The notes under the pieces were generated by a model. It was not told where the DNA came from. It ran no database searches and saw only the letters and a program-made list of their open reading frames with translations. 64,000 nt of DNA from Anastatus disparis (taxonomy: Eukaryota; Arthropoda; Insecta; Hymenoptera; Eupelmidae). Every line of letters starts with the position of its first letter. Position 1 is the stretch's first letter. The position numbers were made by a program, and so were the translations under genes. The DNA is taken from the NCBI GenBank assembly GCA_017163975.1, contig JAFFSR010000010.1:1054001-1118000 (forward strand), in the 5' to 3' direction. Shown here piece after piece: positions 32,141 to 43,612 of this stretch.

Positions 32141-32715
32141 ACAGCATGGAATATTTATAGAAGCTTCCTGGAATATTGGCACGGAAGATTTGAAATATTT
32201 TAGGAATCTTCCATGGAATATTCCTGTAATATTCGTATGTCCTTAATTCTTCCTACATTGGAATATTCCATGGAATATTGTTGGAAGATTCCAAGAATAT
32301 TTCATTGGAAGATTTAGGACATCTCAGATCTTTCATTGAAATATTCCGTTGGAACATTCATGGAAGATTTCCGGAAGATTTGAAACATTTCATGAACCTT
32401 TCATGGAATATGCACGAAAAATTTAAGAAATCTTTCATGAAATATTCCATGAAATATTTCTGGAAGATTTTAGAAATCCGTCGTAAAATATTCCGTGGGA
32501 TATTTATGGAAGATTCGCAGAATATTGGCACAGAAGATTTGAAATATTTCAGGAATCTTCCATGAAATATTCTTTTAATATTCATATGTCCTTGATTCTT
32601 TCTACATTGGAATATTCCATGGAATATTCTTGAAAGATTTCAAGAATATTTCAATGGAAGGTTTGGGTAATCTCTCATCTTTCATGAAATGTTCCCGGAA
32701 GATTTCTGGAAGATG
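32141..32715. repeat. Palindromic-word satellite, left block
   Basis: Repeated AATATTCCATGGAATATT, CTTGGAAGATT and TCTTTCATGAAATATTCC words. Two longer units of about 420 bp (32150-32290 and 32515-32650) share ATGTCCTTGATTCTT-type text. Frames such as 32278-32565 are by-products of the repeat. Confidence 0.75.
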
Positions 32716-32859
32716 TGAAATGCTGTGAGAGGGTAGTATATATATTATATGATAACACATTAAACTTATACATCAATATATATGCGCATACATAAATATT
32801 TAGTTATAAAATCGCATTTACATATTCGCTTCGACTGTACACATCAAAGCGCCGATACC

Positions 32860-33220
32860 CTTTAACTTATATGGGTAAATCTTTCATAATGTTAAAATTT
32901 CACCTGCAAATAATTAAAAAAAAAAAAATACAGGCACACGTATAAAACTAATTTTCTCTGAATGTTGACGTATTATAATGAAAGAAAAAAATCGTGTTAC
33001 TCACTTTTAAGGGTAGTCTTTTTAACAAACATGAAAAGACAGATTTTCGAGTAAATTTTTCATAGTGCTAAAATTTACTTTCAATAAATTAAAAAAAATT
33101 GAAGACACATGTATCAAATTTATTTTTTTTAAATGTTGATATATTAAAATGATAATAAAAGAAAAAATCGCATTACTCACTTTTGAAGATAGCTTTTTTT
33201 AATATAAGACATTTGAATAT
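32860..33220 (+). repeat. Two-copy direct repeat (~175 bp)
   Basis: GTAAATCTTTCATAATGTTAAAATTTCACC at the first copy is matched about 175 bp later by TAAATTTTTCATAGTGCT. Both copies also share GTTACTCAC/ATTACTCAC-TTTT and AAATGTTGA segments. No gene in it. Confidence 0.7.
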
Positions 33221-34696
33221 ATTCATTATTATCACACCCAGGTATAATATTTTACCTATCTCAGATCAGTTTTTTAAGTATTTTGGGCTATAATAGATCA
33301 TTTTCCATTGAGCTTTTTCATTTTTACATGTTTAATATGTTACAGAAAATATTTAAATACGCAACATTAATACTTACATTAATAATTACAAAATTTTTTG
33401 TAATAAATAAAATATGCCAGTAATGGCAATTTTTTTGGAAAATTCATTTTTGGCGATTCGGGTATTAAAATTGAGTGATATTAGTTACCCAATGGCTTTT
33501 GGGATTGCTGATTACAAATCATAAGTGAGTGGAATATCAATTTATTTTTGCTAAAATTGTCAATCTTAGGGTATGAAATTTGACATAGATTTGTATAGTT
33601 TATGTTTTCGAATAAAAATACTTATATTCCTTTTAACCAAATATTTTAGTTTATTTAATAAACATTAAAAAGTATAACAATCGAAAAATTCTGATAAATA
33701 ATCTTAGCATCGTAGCATTATGAATAATAGAAAAATCACGGTTATATAAACAAAATCTCGAAATTAGAAAATCAGTTTTTAAATCTAGAAATTCCAGTGA
33801 TGATTCAACTCAATGTTCTAGGTGTAAGCTATTAAATACATACTAAAACTGAGCTTTTTAAAGTTTAAACTCTTTAGACTTAAAACATTGATAGAAACTA
33901 GGTAATCGATGTAAATTTGGAAAATTTAATAGCCGGGAAAAATTCAATGATTTCCAGAATACTCGAAATAATACTTCAAAAGCAACTTAAAGATTACATT
34001 GAGTATTATAAAATAGTAAATTACAAAGTTCACAACAGAGAAAAGGTGAATCAAAGCTTAGGTTTTCATATTAGTGGATAAAAACCTATTTTCAAAAGTG
34101 AGTCACGTTTTTTAAGTATAATTTCAAACGAACAAAGAACTTTATCTACACTAGGCACACGTTCCTAATAAAAAAATTTCTCTTTGTGATTCTAAATATT
34201 ACCTTTTGATGTAGTTTAAAATGTTACCGCTGAATAGTCTTTTTTACAGCATCGTATTTTCCAGAAAAAAGTAAAATATATAAATTTTTGGTAACATTTT
34301 AATAACCTTTCAGAAAGTACTTTTGTTAACAGGCACACACCCATGCTCTTGATTTTCCAAAAGTATGTGTATAGATAAAGCTTTGGTGTGAATTTCAAAT
34401 CAAAAAAGCAGTAGTCATTTTTTTTATAGCGATAATTTATCATTTTACATGGCCTGGTAACATTTAAATTTCAAAAAAAAAACCTCTTTTCCCCATCCGC
34501 CATAAAATGACACGTCTAATTATCATTAAAAATATAACAAAATTAGTTTCTAATAACTCAATAAATCAGTGAACATTTGCTAACAAGATGTGCTATCTCA
34601 TATTTAGGAGAAATGACGCAGTAACATGATTTTTAAAAGTATGAAAGAATTACCCATATAGTAAGTGACGTATCTTCCAACCGCTTGGGGATAAAA
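33221..34696. other. AT-rich stretch without a recognisable gene
   Basis: No frame with family motifs on either strand; the short frame at 34216-34443 is not convincing. No clear repeat structure beyond scattered AT runs. Confidence 0.55.
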
Positions 34697-34704
34697 CTCC
34701 CATC

Positions 34705-34882
34705 CAGTGATGGATTTCGAGGATGCTTTATACATTTATGTATATCTATATATTAGGATATCCTTTAGCCAACTTCAGAGTATACCGTAGAATTAGAGTA
34801 TAAGCAGAATATATTATTCTGTAGTATATACTCTGAAGTTAGCTGTTGGATATCATATAAGCATCTTCGAAATTCATCACTG
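34705..34882. mobile_element. hAT MITE with 8-bp target duplication (178 bp)
   Basis: CAGTGATGGATTTCGAGGAT at the left and the inverse of TCTTCGAAATTCATCACTG at the right, flanked by identical CTCCCATC (34697-34704 and 34883-34890). An 8-bp duplication with CAGTG ends is diagnostic of hAT transposition. An inner hairpin (CTTCAGAGTATA with TATACTCTGAAG) surrounds the centre. Confidence 0.95.
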
Positions 34883-34964
34883 CTCCCATCCAACGAACAT
34901 CCCTCTATCGGCGTCAATAAAAACCTCCCGTAACGTTCAGCGCAACCTTCCAACAAAAACTTTA

Positions 34965-35762
34965 TGGATTCATTCTAGAATCTTTCATGCAATATTCCAC
35001 TGGAAGGTTACTTAAATCTTTCTGTGTAATATTTCGTGGAATATTTCTGGAAGTTTTATGTAATATTCTGCTGTACGATTTTGAAGTTCATCGGAATCTT
35101 CCAGTGAAATTTTTATGGAATTTTTCTGAAATCTTTCATGAAATATTCCATTGAAAGATTACTTAAATCTTTCTGTGAAATATTTCGTGGAATATTTATG
35201 GAAGATTCATGTAATATTCCGCTGTACGATTTTAAAGTTCATCGGAATCTTCCAGTGAAATTTTTATGGAATTTTTCTGAAATCTTTCATGAAATATTCC
35301 ATTGGAAGATTACTTAAATCTTTCTGTGAAATATTTCGTGGAATATTTATGGAAGATTCATGTAATATTCCGCTGTACGATTTTAAAGTTCATCGGAATC
35401 TTCCAGTGAAATGTTTATGGAATCTTTCTGAAATCTTCTATGAAATATTCCACTGGAAAATTACTTAAATCTTTCTGTGTAATATTTCGTGGAATATTTC
35501 TGGAAGATTTATGTAATATTCTGCTGTACGATTTTGAAGTTTATCGGAATCTTCCAGTGAAATTTTTATGGAATCTTTCTGAAATCTTTCATGAAATATT
35601 CCATTGGAAGATTACTTAAATCTTTCTGTGAAATATTTCGTGGAATATTTATGGAAGATTCATGTAATATTCCGCTGTACGATTTTAAAGTTTTTCGGAA
35701 TCTTCGAAATATTCCAGTGGAATAATTTGAAAAATTTCAGTGAAATCTTACATGCTGTGTGG
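34965..35762. repeat. ~150-bp tandem satellite, right block
   Basis: Five units, starts at about 34982, 35135, 35283, 35432 and 35586 (spacing 148-154 bp). Each contains TTTCATGAAATATTCCA, ATTACTTAAATCTTTCTGTG, ATATTTCGTGGAATATT and CCGCTGTACGATTTTAAAGT. Units 2, 3 and 5 are nearly identical, pointing to recent amplification. The block ends in ACATGCTGTGTGGGT. Confidence 0.88.
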
Positions 35763-36240
35763 GTTATGCGTGTTGGGATAAACAATAGGGAATATCTCAG
35801 CAATAAATTAACCAATTAGCTGTTACAACCTCTCTCTGTTTGTATTTCCAAAGGCTTCTTTTTAAAAGTTTTAAAATATTTAAAAAATTATTTTCGCAAT
35901 AAATAATTGATATGCAATAAATGGTCATTTTTTATGGTTTTTTGGCTTTTTTGCAATAACTAATTCACGAAAATAATGACGACACCACTCAAATTGTAGG
36001 TTTTTTTATTCTCTTATACTTTCATTAATTACTTTTTCTTTTAAAATGCATTCGTTGCTACAGAGTATTAAAAAACCTGGTTTGGCGAACGTTGAAGCCT
36101 CCTGGAGCATTTTCTACCGTTTTTTTGTTACATTTTATATAGGGTATGTTCTTTTTATCGCCTTTAGCAACTCTATATAGGTTTCATTAAGCCCTGAATT
36201 AACGTCTTAAATAACCCTTTTTTGCTCTATTGATTGGAAG
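35763..36240 (+). repeat. Family A repeat, copy 4 (partial)
   Basis: Starts mid-repeat at TTATGCGTGTTGGGATAAAC and runs to the usual end CTATTGATTGGA. It contains AATATCTCAGCAA, TTACATTTTATATAGGGTATG and GTTTCATTAAGCCCTGAATT. The part that should precede it is absent because the satellite element abuts it. Confidence 0.85.
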
Positions 36241-36955
36241 TTAGATAGGATAATTATACAGCCTATTTTATATGTTAGTATAAGCTATCAACTATGATTT
36301 AGCTCAGAATTTTTTAAAATCATCAATAGATTTTTCTAGGAGGAGGTTTATTATTCAATTTTCCCTGTTAATTTTTACCCTATGTGTGGGGTTACTGATA
36401 ACGTTATCTTCATTTTATTATGAAGATGCAATTTGACAGTAAATACGAACAATTAATTAATGTTAACGAAAAACTATATATTTTAGCGATAAATAAATAT
36501 AAATATATACACAAATGACAATTTATATATAAAAAAGAAAAACATAAAGAAATGTGAAAAAATTATTTTTCGCAAAATTAATATGATCTTTTTGTTCTAC
36601 GCATTAATTATAAATAAAAAAATTGATTATACAATATCTATTATCTATAAACATAAAAATCACGGTAGATTCTCTTCGAATTAATTTTTTATCTAACACA
36701 TTTAGCCATCGTTATTGAAATCATAATGTTGTAAATATTAAGTGTTAATATTTACCCCAAAGGTTTGTTAATATTTGCCTGAACACACCTGTTTTTAAAA
36801 AATATTAAATATATAGACATAATGCATAAAATATTGATGCGATTAAATACTTTATTTTTAACGTAGATTAATACAAAATAACTTTAATATTAATAATTAT
36901 ATCAGGTGAAATCGAAAATAAATATTTGCGTATCAGGTGGGGTTCGATTTTTCGA
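36241..36955. other. AT-rich stretch without a recognisable gene
   Basis: No supported coding region or repeat end. Confidence 0.5.
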
Positions 36956-36959
36956 AAAT

Positions 36960-37400
36960 CCGTTATTTTTTTTTTTTAACGTAGAATCTTAAAATTTTGA
37001 ATGATGCTTTTTATAACATCCATTTTAATCATATAGAAACTTCGGTTTCAATTTATGGCTGCAATCGAAATGCATTTGTTTAAATAAATTATAATTGATA
37101 TTTAGAATCGTAACAAGCATCATATGATTCTGAAATATTCCGAAATTCCGAATAAAATTTTTGACAAGTATTAAAAGAGTATACTTTGGAAACTTTATTA
37201 GAAATTTCGAAATATCTTATCATAATGTGGTGTTGTGAATGCTTGTTACAATTCTAAATATCAATTACAATTCATTCGAATAAATGTATTTTGATTGCAG
37301 CTGTGAATAAAAAATGGAATTTCCATATAATTTAAATGAATGTTATGAAAATCAACATTCTAAGTTTTAAGATTCTACGCTAAGCAAAAAAAAAAAACGC
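36960..37400. repeat. Palindromic (foldback) repeat
   Basis: Arms of about 195 bp: AACGTAGAATCTTAAAATTT ... GATATTTAGAATCGTAACAAGC on the left, inverse GCTTGTTACAATTCTAAATATC ... AAGTTTTAAGATTCTACGCT on the right. The centre is near 37180. Poly(T)/poly(A) tracts lie at the two outer ends. Confidence 0.83.
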
Positions 37401-37779
37401 TGCCAAGTGCTTTGACGGAATGCTTTCTCATAGAGCTCTTTGAGTTTCATTAATTTTTTTGTAACACTCGTGGCGCAAAATGGTCATTTTACGCACTGCT
37501 TTGCGGGCATAAAATGAAATTTCTCGCACTCGTGCAAAAAAAAAAAACGAAAAACGCGTAACCTTTGTTGTCTAATCAACAGCGTGTCATGTTTTGTCTT
37601 CGTCGGTCTCACTCTCATCAGTTTAGTGTATTTACTTAAATGTCTGTTGATGTAAGAACGAAAGAAAGGGAAAAGAGAGAGTGAGAGAGAGCTAGCTATG
37701 TAGGCAACAAAGGCGCTGTGTCGTGGCGTTCATATTATAGTGTTCACACGTACGTTTATAATTTCTCTTTATCTTTTGA

Positions 37780-38118
37780 TTGAAAATGAGTGACAAAAGT
37801 AAATACGAGTTTGACGATTCGTTACCCGTAAGCATGCTTGTAAAAGCTCGTGAAATCGATGAAAAATTTATTCCTGATAAATCGATTGAAATATACAAGA
37901 AGGAATACATTAAATTCAAGGACTGGCTTACGAGTAATAAAACTTCATGTTTAAAAGAGGAAGTGTTTATGGTTTATTTTCAAGAATTACGTACAAAACA
38001 ATCATCGGCGACTTTATGGGCAAAATATTCAATGCTTAAAAAAACGATGTCAAAATATCAGCTTATTGTTATAACCTATAATAAAATTTATTTATATTTA
38101 TATTTGAATACTGTTTAA
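37780..38118 (+). CDS. Tyrosine-recombinase-like N-terminal exon (partial)
   Basis: The ATG at 37780 opens 112 codons. Residues 1-90 show the pattern of the SAM-like N-terminal domain seen in insect Crypton/tyrosine-recombinase-like proteins: short acidic start (EFDDSLPVS), FIPDKSIEIYKKEYIKFKDW (residues 30-49), EEVFMVYFQELR (about 60-71), SSATLWAKYSMLKKTM (74-89). The catalytic domain with the R-H-R-Y residues is absent. From about residue 90 the reading (YQLIVITYNK...) looks like read-through into an intron or foreign flank. It is either a first exon whose continuation is lost, or a truncated element. Both flanks carry similar GC-rich Cys-like words (CATTTTACGCACT at 37483 and 38223). Confidence 0.5.
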   Translation: MKMSDKSKYEFDDSLPVSMLVKAREIDEKFIPDKSIEIYKKEYIKFKDWLTSNKTSCLKEEVFMVYFQELRTKQSSATLWAKYSMLKKTMSKYQLIVITYNKIYLYLYLNTV

Positions 38119-38174
38119 AATTAATATGCAGTGCCCCTCGTGTTAGAAAATTGTATATGCACCGCGTGCGCAAT

Positions 38175-38222
38175 GTACTTTCGCACTTGTGCGAGCTTCG
38201 CTCGCACTCGCTGCGAAAGTAC
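38175..38222. other. GC-rich hairpin after the recombinase-like exon
   Basis: GTACTTTCGCA and TGCGAAAGTAC enclose GTGCGAGC-TTC-GCTCGCAC, so nearly the whole 48 bp can pair. A related GC-rich word (TTTCTCGCACTCGTGC) precedes the gene at 37518-37533. These could be the two ends of the element that carried the recombinase. Confidence 0.75.
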
Positions 38223-38489
38223 ATTTTACGCACTTGGTGTATAAGGTACTATTATATTTATTACATGTGATTTTAATATAAAAAAATTGTCTAACATTAA
38301 TATTTACTCATATTGTACTTTATAAATTTCGTACATATATGCTAGCTGTTTGCTTTTTCAACATTTATAATTTATTTTAAATAATCAAGTAATACAAAAA
38401 AATTTGTTCTATTGAAAAAATGATATAATATAGTAATAAAAAGAATGATGACAACAAAATTTCTAATTTTAACCACACTAAGAAAGAAG

Positions 38490-39065
38490 ATGAATGAATA
38501 ATAAAAATTTTTATGAAAAGTTTCAAAATGCTCTTAAATTAAAACTGCGCTGGGAAAATTAGTTTTCCAAAGCTTGTTTTCTTCAGAAATAACTTGCATA
38601 CAAATTTTGTAGCAAATCTATCAAATGTTAGTGCGCTAAGAAAATCATTTCATTAAATTTTTTTTCTTTTCGTATTCGAAATTAAGTTTCAAATTAATTT
38701 TTATGCTAATTCTTTTATTAATTTATGTAAAATACAAAAAAAATGAAAAAAAAATTTTTATTAAAACTTTCAATATGCTCTTGAATTGGAACTGCTTTGT
38801 GTATGCCAAAAAAATCAGTTTTCAAATGTTTTTATTATTTTAGCAGTATCAAATAATTTTTATACACATTTTTAAGCAAATTTTTAGAGTAGTTTACGTA
38901 AGATCCAAAAAAATGAAAAATTTAGAATAAATTTTTCTCAAAATTTTCAAAATTCTCTTAAATTAAAACTGCGCTAAGAAAGTAAGTTTTCCAAAGCTTA
39001 TTTCCTTGAGACAATAGCGAATAACTTGCATAAAAATTTTGGAGCGAATCAATCGAATGATTGAT
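38490..39065 (+). repeat. Three diverged direct repeats (~190-240 bp)
   Basis: Units at about 38500, 38745 and 38925 share CTTAAATTAAAACTGCG, AGTTTTCCAAAGCTT and AATAACTTGCATA. The first and third are closer to each other than to the second. No gene is supported here. Confidence 0.7.
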
Positions 39066-39629
39066 TATACGCGCGCGCACACAGACATTTTCTGGAAACC
39101 ACTTTTTTTGACTCACTGAGTCTAAATATGTACAAATTAATGAAAGAATAGAAAAAAAATTTTTTACTGATGCAATGCTTCCTCGAGGAGAAAGCAATAA
39201 CGGACTTTCGAAAAATCAAACTCCACCCAACGTTTGTGAAAATTTTATAAAACCTGTCAAAAAAAGGCAGTATTCTATGTCTCTTCTTTGCAACATTGCG
39301 CGTGGCACTAAATATGTTTACATCACAGAGGACGTTATATTAAACACACAAAGACATCTATGGAACCTGTAGGACTATTCGCGTCGTTATATATTGAGCG
39401 TTAATATTTACCCCTGGTCTCCTCCACTGTTTGTGAATGAAAAATTTTTCCAGTTAAAAATGGGCAAAGAAATATTATAGACTCTTGATACATGATTCTT
39501 CATGTAACTAAATTTTTTTATTTAGTAAATAAAATATTCAAAAGCTTTTGCAATATTAGGAAATTAAAGATTATGATCTTTTATGTTATTAAATTATAAA
39601 ATTAATATCTTTGATATCATTTCATTTAG
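39066..39629. other. Region with one unassigned frame (39175-39372)
   Basis: The 65-residue frame has a less AT-biased composition than its surroundings (contains GLSKNQTPPNVCENF and VKKRQYSMSLLCN). It lacks a clear splice acceptor or family motif. It may be an old exon; I cannot support it as a gene. Confidence 0.3.
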
Positions 39630-39987
39630 AAATTCAAGAAGTAATCGTGGTTTTCAAAACCAACCTAGACATAAAGAAGAAAATCGTTTACATAGAAATT
39701 CTAATAGTGAAGCTGGTAATCAACAACATGGACAATATGGAGCAATCGATTCGCAGAAAGCTAAACCGCCTAGATTTCAAAAAAATCAAGAGATGCAAAA
39801 TGTCAATAAAAATAAATTTAATCATCAACAGGATCCTATTCGTTACAATAAAATCACTCATGTAAACGAATTTAAAAGTATGATGCCAACTGCTTTGCCA
39901 CTTTCTCAATCTGAACGAAATGTTAATACACTTCGTCATATCTCTGTCGATGGCGCAAAAATAAATCACCAAGACTGTCAAATTAAG
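39630..39987 (+). CDS. Internal exon of a host-like gene, Asn/Gln-rich (TDRD3-like?)
   Basis: A 358-bp open exon bounded by TTTCATTTAG at the left (acceptor AG at 39628-39629) and AAG|GTATTT at the right (donor GT at 39988-39989); it starts after one base of a codon and ends on a codon boundary. The protein is hydrophilic and rich in Asn, Gln, Arg: SRSNRGFQNQPRHKEENRLH, then AKPPRFQKNQEMQN, then NKFNHQQDPIRYNKI. The KPPRFQ word recalls the disordered region of Tudor-domain protein TDRD3, between its UBA and Tudor domains. That is a single-motif resemblance, so the name is only a suggestion. No adjacent exon was found, so it may be the only host exon in the window, or a stray fragment. Confidence 0.4.
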
Positions 39988-40234
39988 GTATTTAATCAAT
40001 TAATATGGGCTAATTTCATCTAAAATTAAGCAGTGTGAGAAAATAGTTTTTTTAGATTGATTTGAAGTAAAATGACCCATGTTTTTTTGTTTGATTGTTA
40101 CACGTTGCATAAAATGGCATTCAAAATAAAGAAGTTGTAACTATACTTTTGATCAATAATTTCAAACACTTGATATTTTATCAACTTATTTGTTTCTATA
40201 AATTAAATAATTATTATTTAGAGTAATTTTTGTT

Positions 40235-40568
40235 TAATCTTGCATAAAATATAAGCGGAAATTCGGAAATTGAATATGCAAAAAAAGAAATATTTTCTCT
40301 GATGAGAATAAATTAATTTTATCGCATAGTTTTCTGAAAAAGTTGGAATAATTTAGAAATCATATTTTCTGCCTCTAATTTCTAATTTTATAAGTTATTT
40401 AAACTTTTCTCGAAAATGAAGAGATAGAATTAATCTATCCCTATCAAAAAAAGTATTGATTTTCATTATACAAATCAAAACCATCTCTTTATTTCTTCCT
40501 TTAGCTGCTAGTTTTTGGGAATAAAATAATTTTGTAATTAGAAAAGGACAGAGAGACACAGCGGCCTC
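40235..40568. mobile_element. Diverged GAGCAGG-family MITE (partial)
   Basis: The right half ends TTAGAAAAGGACAGAGAGAC ... CGGCCTC followed by TTAA (40569-40572), as in the other members of the family. Internal inverted words (TTTTCTCTGATGAGAATAAATTAA, GAGATAGAATTAATC) are recognisable. The left terminus is too diverged to place. Confidence 0.55.
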
Positions 40569-41047
40569 TTAAAAAAGTAACTTGAAAATAAACATTGTTT
40601 GCCTATTTTTAAATGATGGATACGCTCAAACAGTTTATCGAGTATGATATCAAAAAATCGGAAAATATATATTTCTAAGTATTCTAAAAGGGCTTCCATT
40701 TGCTTTTCTTAAATTTTCTACAATGATTTTCCGTAAAGTTATAAAGCTTAGAAGTTGAGGATTTTTACTGTTTTTTGCAGAAAATTGGTATTGTAATATA
40801 AATGCTTGTTTGATTCTTTGAGTATGCATAAATATCCCGGCGAGCTACCTCTAACTTTTTTTCAAAACAAAATTGGTTCAGCTGCTCTGTAATTTGTGAT
40901 TCTTAAAATTGAGTATCGGTGGATTATTGGTTTTAGAATTGGCTGATCTTCCATCGATAGACAAAGTTGTCAGTAAAGTATATCAGAAATTTTTAGCCTG
41001 ATGTAATGTATTGAACGATCCTAGGTTAGGCTCAATCTGATAACATC

Positions 41048-41504
41048 ATCCCTGTTAGAACAGGACGTCATAAAACCGTCCTTAAGACGTTTTAAAAATC
41101 ACTAGAAAACGTATATTTTGAATGTATAAAATGACGTCCAAAAAACGTCTTTTAAACGTTATTTTAGCCGCGGTATTTTTCACAGAAAAGTTTACAGATA
41201 GGTATAGAGACGTAGTAAAGACGTTTTAAAAACATCTTGTACGAATAACGTCCATCCCTCGTAGTATATATGTTTTTAAAACGTCTTGTACGAATAACGT
41301 CCATCCCTCGTAGTATATATGTTTTTAAAACGTCTTTAATATGTCTCTATACCTATCTGTAAACTTTTCTGTAGATAATACTGCGGCCAAAATAACGATT
41401 CAAAGACGTTTTTTGAGCGTCATTTTATACATTCAAAATATGTTTTCTCGAGATTTTTAAAACGTCTTAATGACGTCTTTATGACGTCCTGTCCTAGCAG
41501 GGAT
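41048..41504. mobile_element. Palindromic MITE, ATCCCTG termini, GACGT-rich
   Basis: ATCCCTGTTAGAACAGGACG at the left and the inverse of CGTCCTGTCCTAGCAGGGAT at the right. Inverted arms of about 180 bp share AAAACGTATATTTTGAATG, GTTTACAGATAGGTATAGAG. In the centre a 49-bp unit (ATCTTGTACGAATAACGTCC ...) is duplicated in tandem at 41224-41272 and 41273-41321. The word ACGTC occurs more than ten times. Target duplication not resolved. Confidence 0.82.
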
Positions 41505-43200
41505 ATTAAAAAGTTAATGTATAGAGGACAACCTCTATAAATTAACTTTTTTATTAAAAAAATGCTTATATATATATATATATATATATGTTAAAAATAG
41601 GTGCACAACTTTAGTTGGGTTTTAGTATTATTGCTGATGACTCTAACGCCCTCTTGACGTTCCTCTCTACTATCTGGTTAACTAAACTTTGATCATTCCC
41701 TGACGAGATGCGCGCGTGACTAGGACCTTTTTATTTAAATTTTGATATTAATTAAATAATCCTTTTTATAGAATACGACGAATTTACGATTATTCTATTG
41801 ACAATGATTAAATGTTGTAAATCTACTACGGAGTCAACAGCATGTAATAGAATAAATAATTTTTTATTAACTATTAATATAAGAAGTTGAGTTTTATTGT
41901 GTGCATTTTCGATTCTGCTACCTCTACAATCCTATATATATATATATATAGTACCAAAGAATATAGACGCTTATAGAAACGTACTCTTAAATGGGAAATT
42001 TCTGCCGAAAATGAGTTACCCAGCTACTGAGGGCGCTACTAGATCCCATGTATTTTTATATCTATATATATCAAATTTTTCATATTTATAGATATACAAA
42101 CAATGTTAAAGTGTTACCCAGATTTTTGGACGAAAAATTTAACCCAGAAGGTTTTGCTCCTAGAGAATCCTACAAGATGTCCTACAGTGCTATTTAAGTG
42201 TTTTTTACAACTACGAAAGTATTAGATCAATAAGTTTACGGGTTTAAAACTCAACAAAAAATAACGCAGATAGTATTTTTAGAGCCCTTATCGAATCTTT
42301 TTTCAAATTTTTTTTTAGCTTAATTATTAAAAAAACTATAGCTGATTGAATAAAAAAGAAAAAATGAAACAGATTTCAAAATTATCTCTATGTTTATTTT
42401 TTTTAAATATATCAATAAAAACTGTAACTAAGCCAAAAAGAAAAAAAAACTTAAAAATGCTTTTTACAAAAATTGAAGGAGAAATCCTTTTTCAAAGTTG
42501 GAACAAAAAATTTGATAACATATTCGGACTTATTGACCGGTACTGTATATTAAAATATTATAATTGTATAAAACAATTGATGCTTGTATATGTTACTTTA
42601 TAATTGCATGTAACTATTTGAAATCATTCTAAACAATTTTGAATAATTTATATAATTTAAAAATTTGTGTATTTTTGAATATTATTAATTTAAAAAAATA
42701 ATTAAAAAAATAATAATTGAAAAAAAAAATAATTAAAAAAATAATAATTGAAAAAAAAAAATAATTAAAAAATGAAATTTAGAGCTGTCTTGAACAATTG
42801 TCCTCGGTACGATATTTAATGACCAAATTTTCTAGACTACGGTGTATAACAGTTTATAAATATTAAAACTCGTACATGTTTATTGCCCCCCGCCTTAAGT
42901 TGTATATTGGAGTTTGCTTATACTCTTCAGTCGTATAGGATTTTTCGATAGGCCTTCTACCCGTCGCATGAGACTCATAGAATTTTTCGATGGGCCGCTT
43001 GCGAATTATATGTGTAAACAAGTTCACGCCATTAAGGCGTTAGCTGTTTGTATTTAAACTTCGGATTTCACGTAATAGTAGCTTACCCTTTATGTATGAG
43101 ATTATCGCATGAATTCATAGATAAATTACATTAGTTAACATGTTAAAAAAAGCTATGGATATGCGACTATGCAATAAAAGCCTGATTATTTTCTCCATAT
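41505..43200. other. AT-rich region with short TA arrays, no gene supported
   Basis: TA arrays at 41571-41590 and 41935-41950. Simple tandem AATTAAAAAAATAAT units at 42700-42770. The frames at 41897-42091 and 42346-42603 have no recognisable content. Confidence 0.5.
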
Positions 43201-43612
43201 AAGAGTATTATTTTATTAAGATTTCATAGAATGGAATAAATAATATATGAAGATAAATTATTTTAAATGAATTTTCAAAGATATATTGGTACATCTTTAA
43301 AAGTTTAAACTTTAAATGTCACTTTTTCCAAACAATTTTTAAACAATGACTATTTTATTCATTAAAAAATATACAACTATTTGCAAATAAATTATTTTTT
43401 TTTCTAAACTAATAAACAAAATTCATTTTTTTAAAAGCTATATTGAACGGTACCTTGAAAATTTCACTAATAGTATCAAATATTTTCGAAAAATGATATG
43501 AATGGTTTTTGCATTAATGGTATGAAAAAAAGCAAATTTTCGGAGGTTCTTTTATTAAATATAATTAAAACCACGCAAATAATTTTTAAGAAAACCAAAA
43601 CAAAAAATTTAA

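Larger units (their letters stand above)
32141..35762. mobile_element. Satellite-bearing element with ACACAGCATG termini
   Basis: Left end CCACACAGCATGGAATATT (32139 onward) and right end TTACATGCTGTGTGGG (to 35762) are inverted. Left (32141-32715) and right (34965-35750) segments are satellites of the palindromic word GAATATTCCATGGAATATTC and its relatives. The middle (32720-34960) is AT-rich with no gene, a ~175-bp direct duplication and a hAT MITE. The right flank (GTTATGCGTGTTGGGAT) is family A sequence, so this element inserted into or next to family A copy 4. Whether both ends belong to one element is an inference from the shared termini. Confidence 0.5.

Noticed and set aside
39175..39372. 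Possible exon next to the 39630 exon
   Set aside because: No splice acceptor with a pyrimidine tract and no family motif; noted only as unassigned.
42346..42603. 85-codon Lys-rich frame
   Set aside because: AT-rich low-complexity translation (poly-K, N, F) with no conserved pattern.
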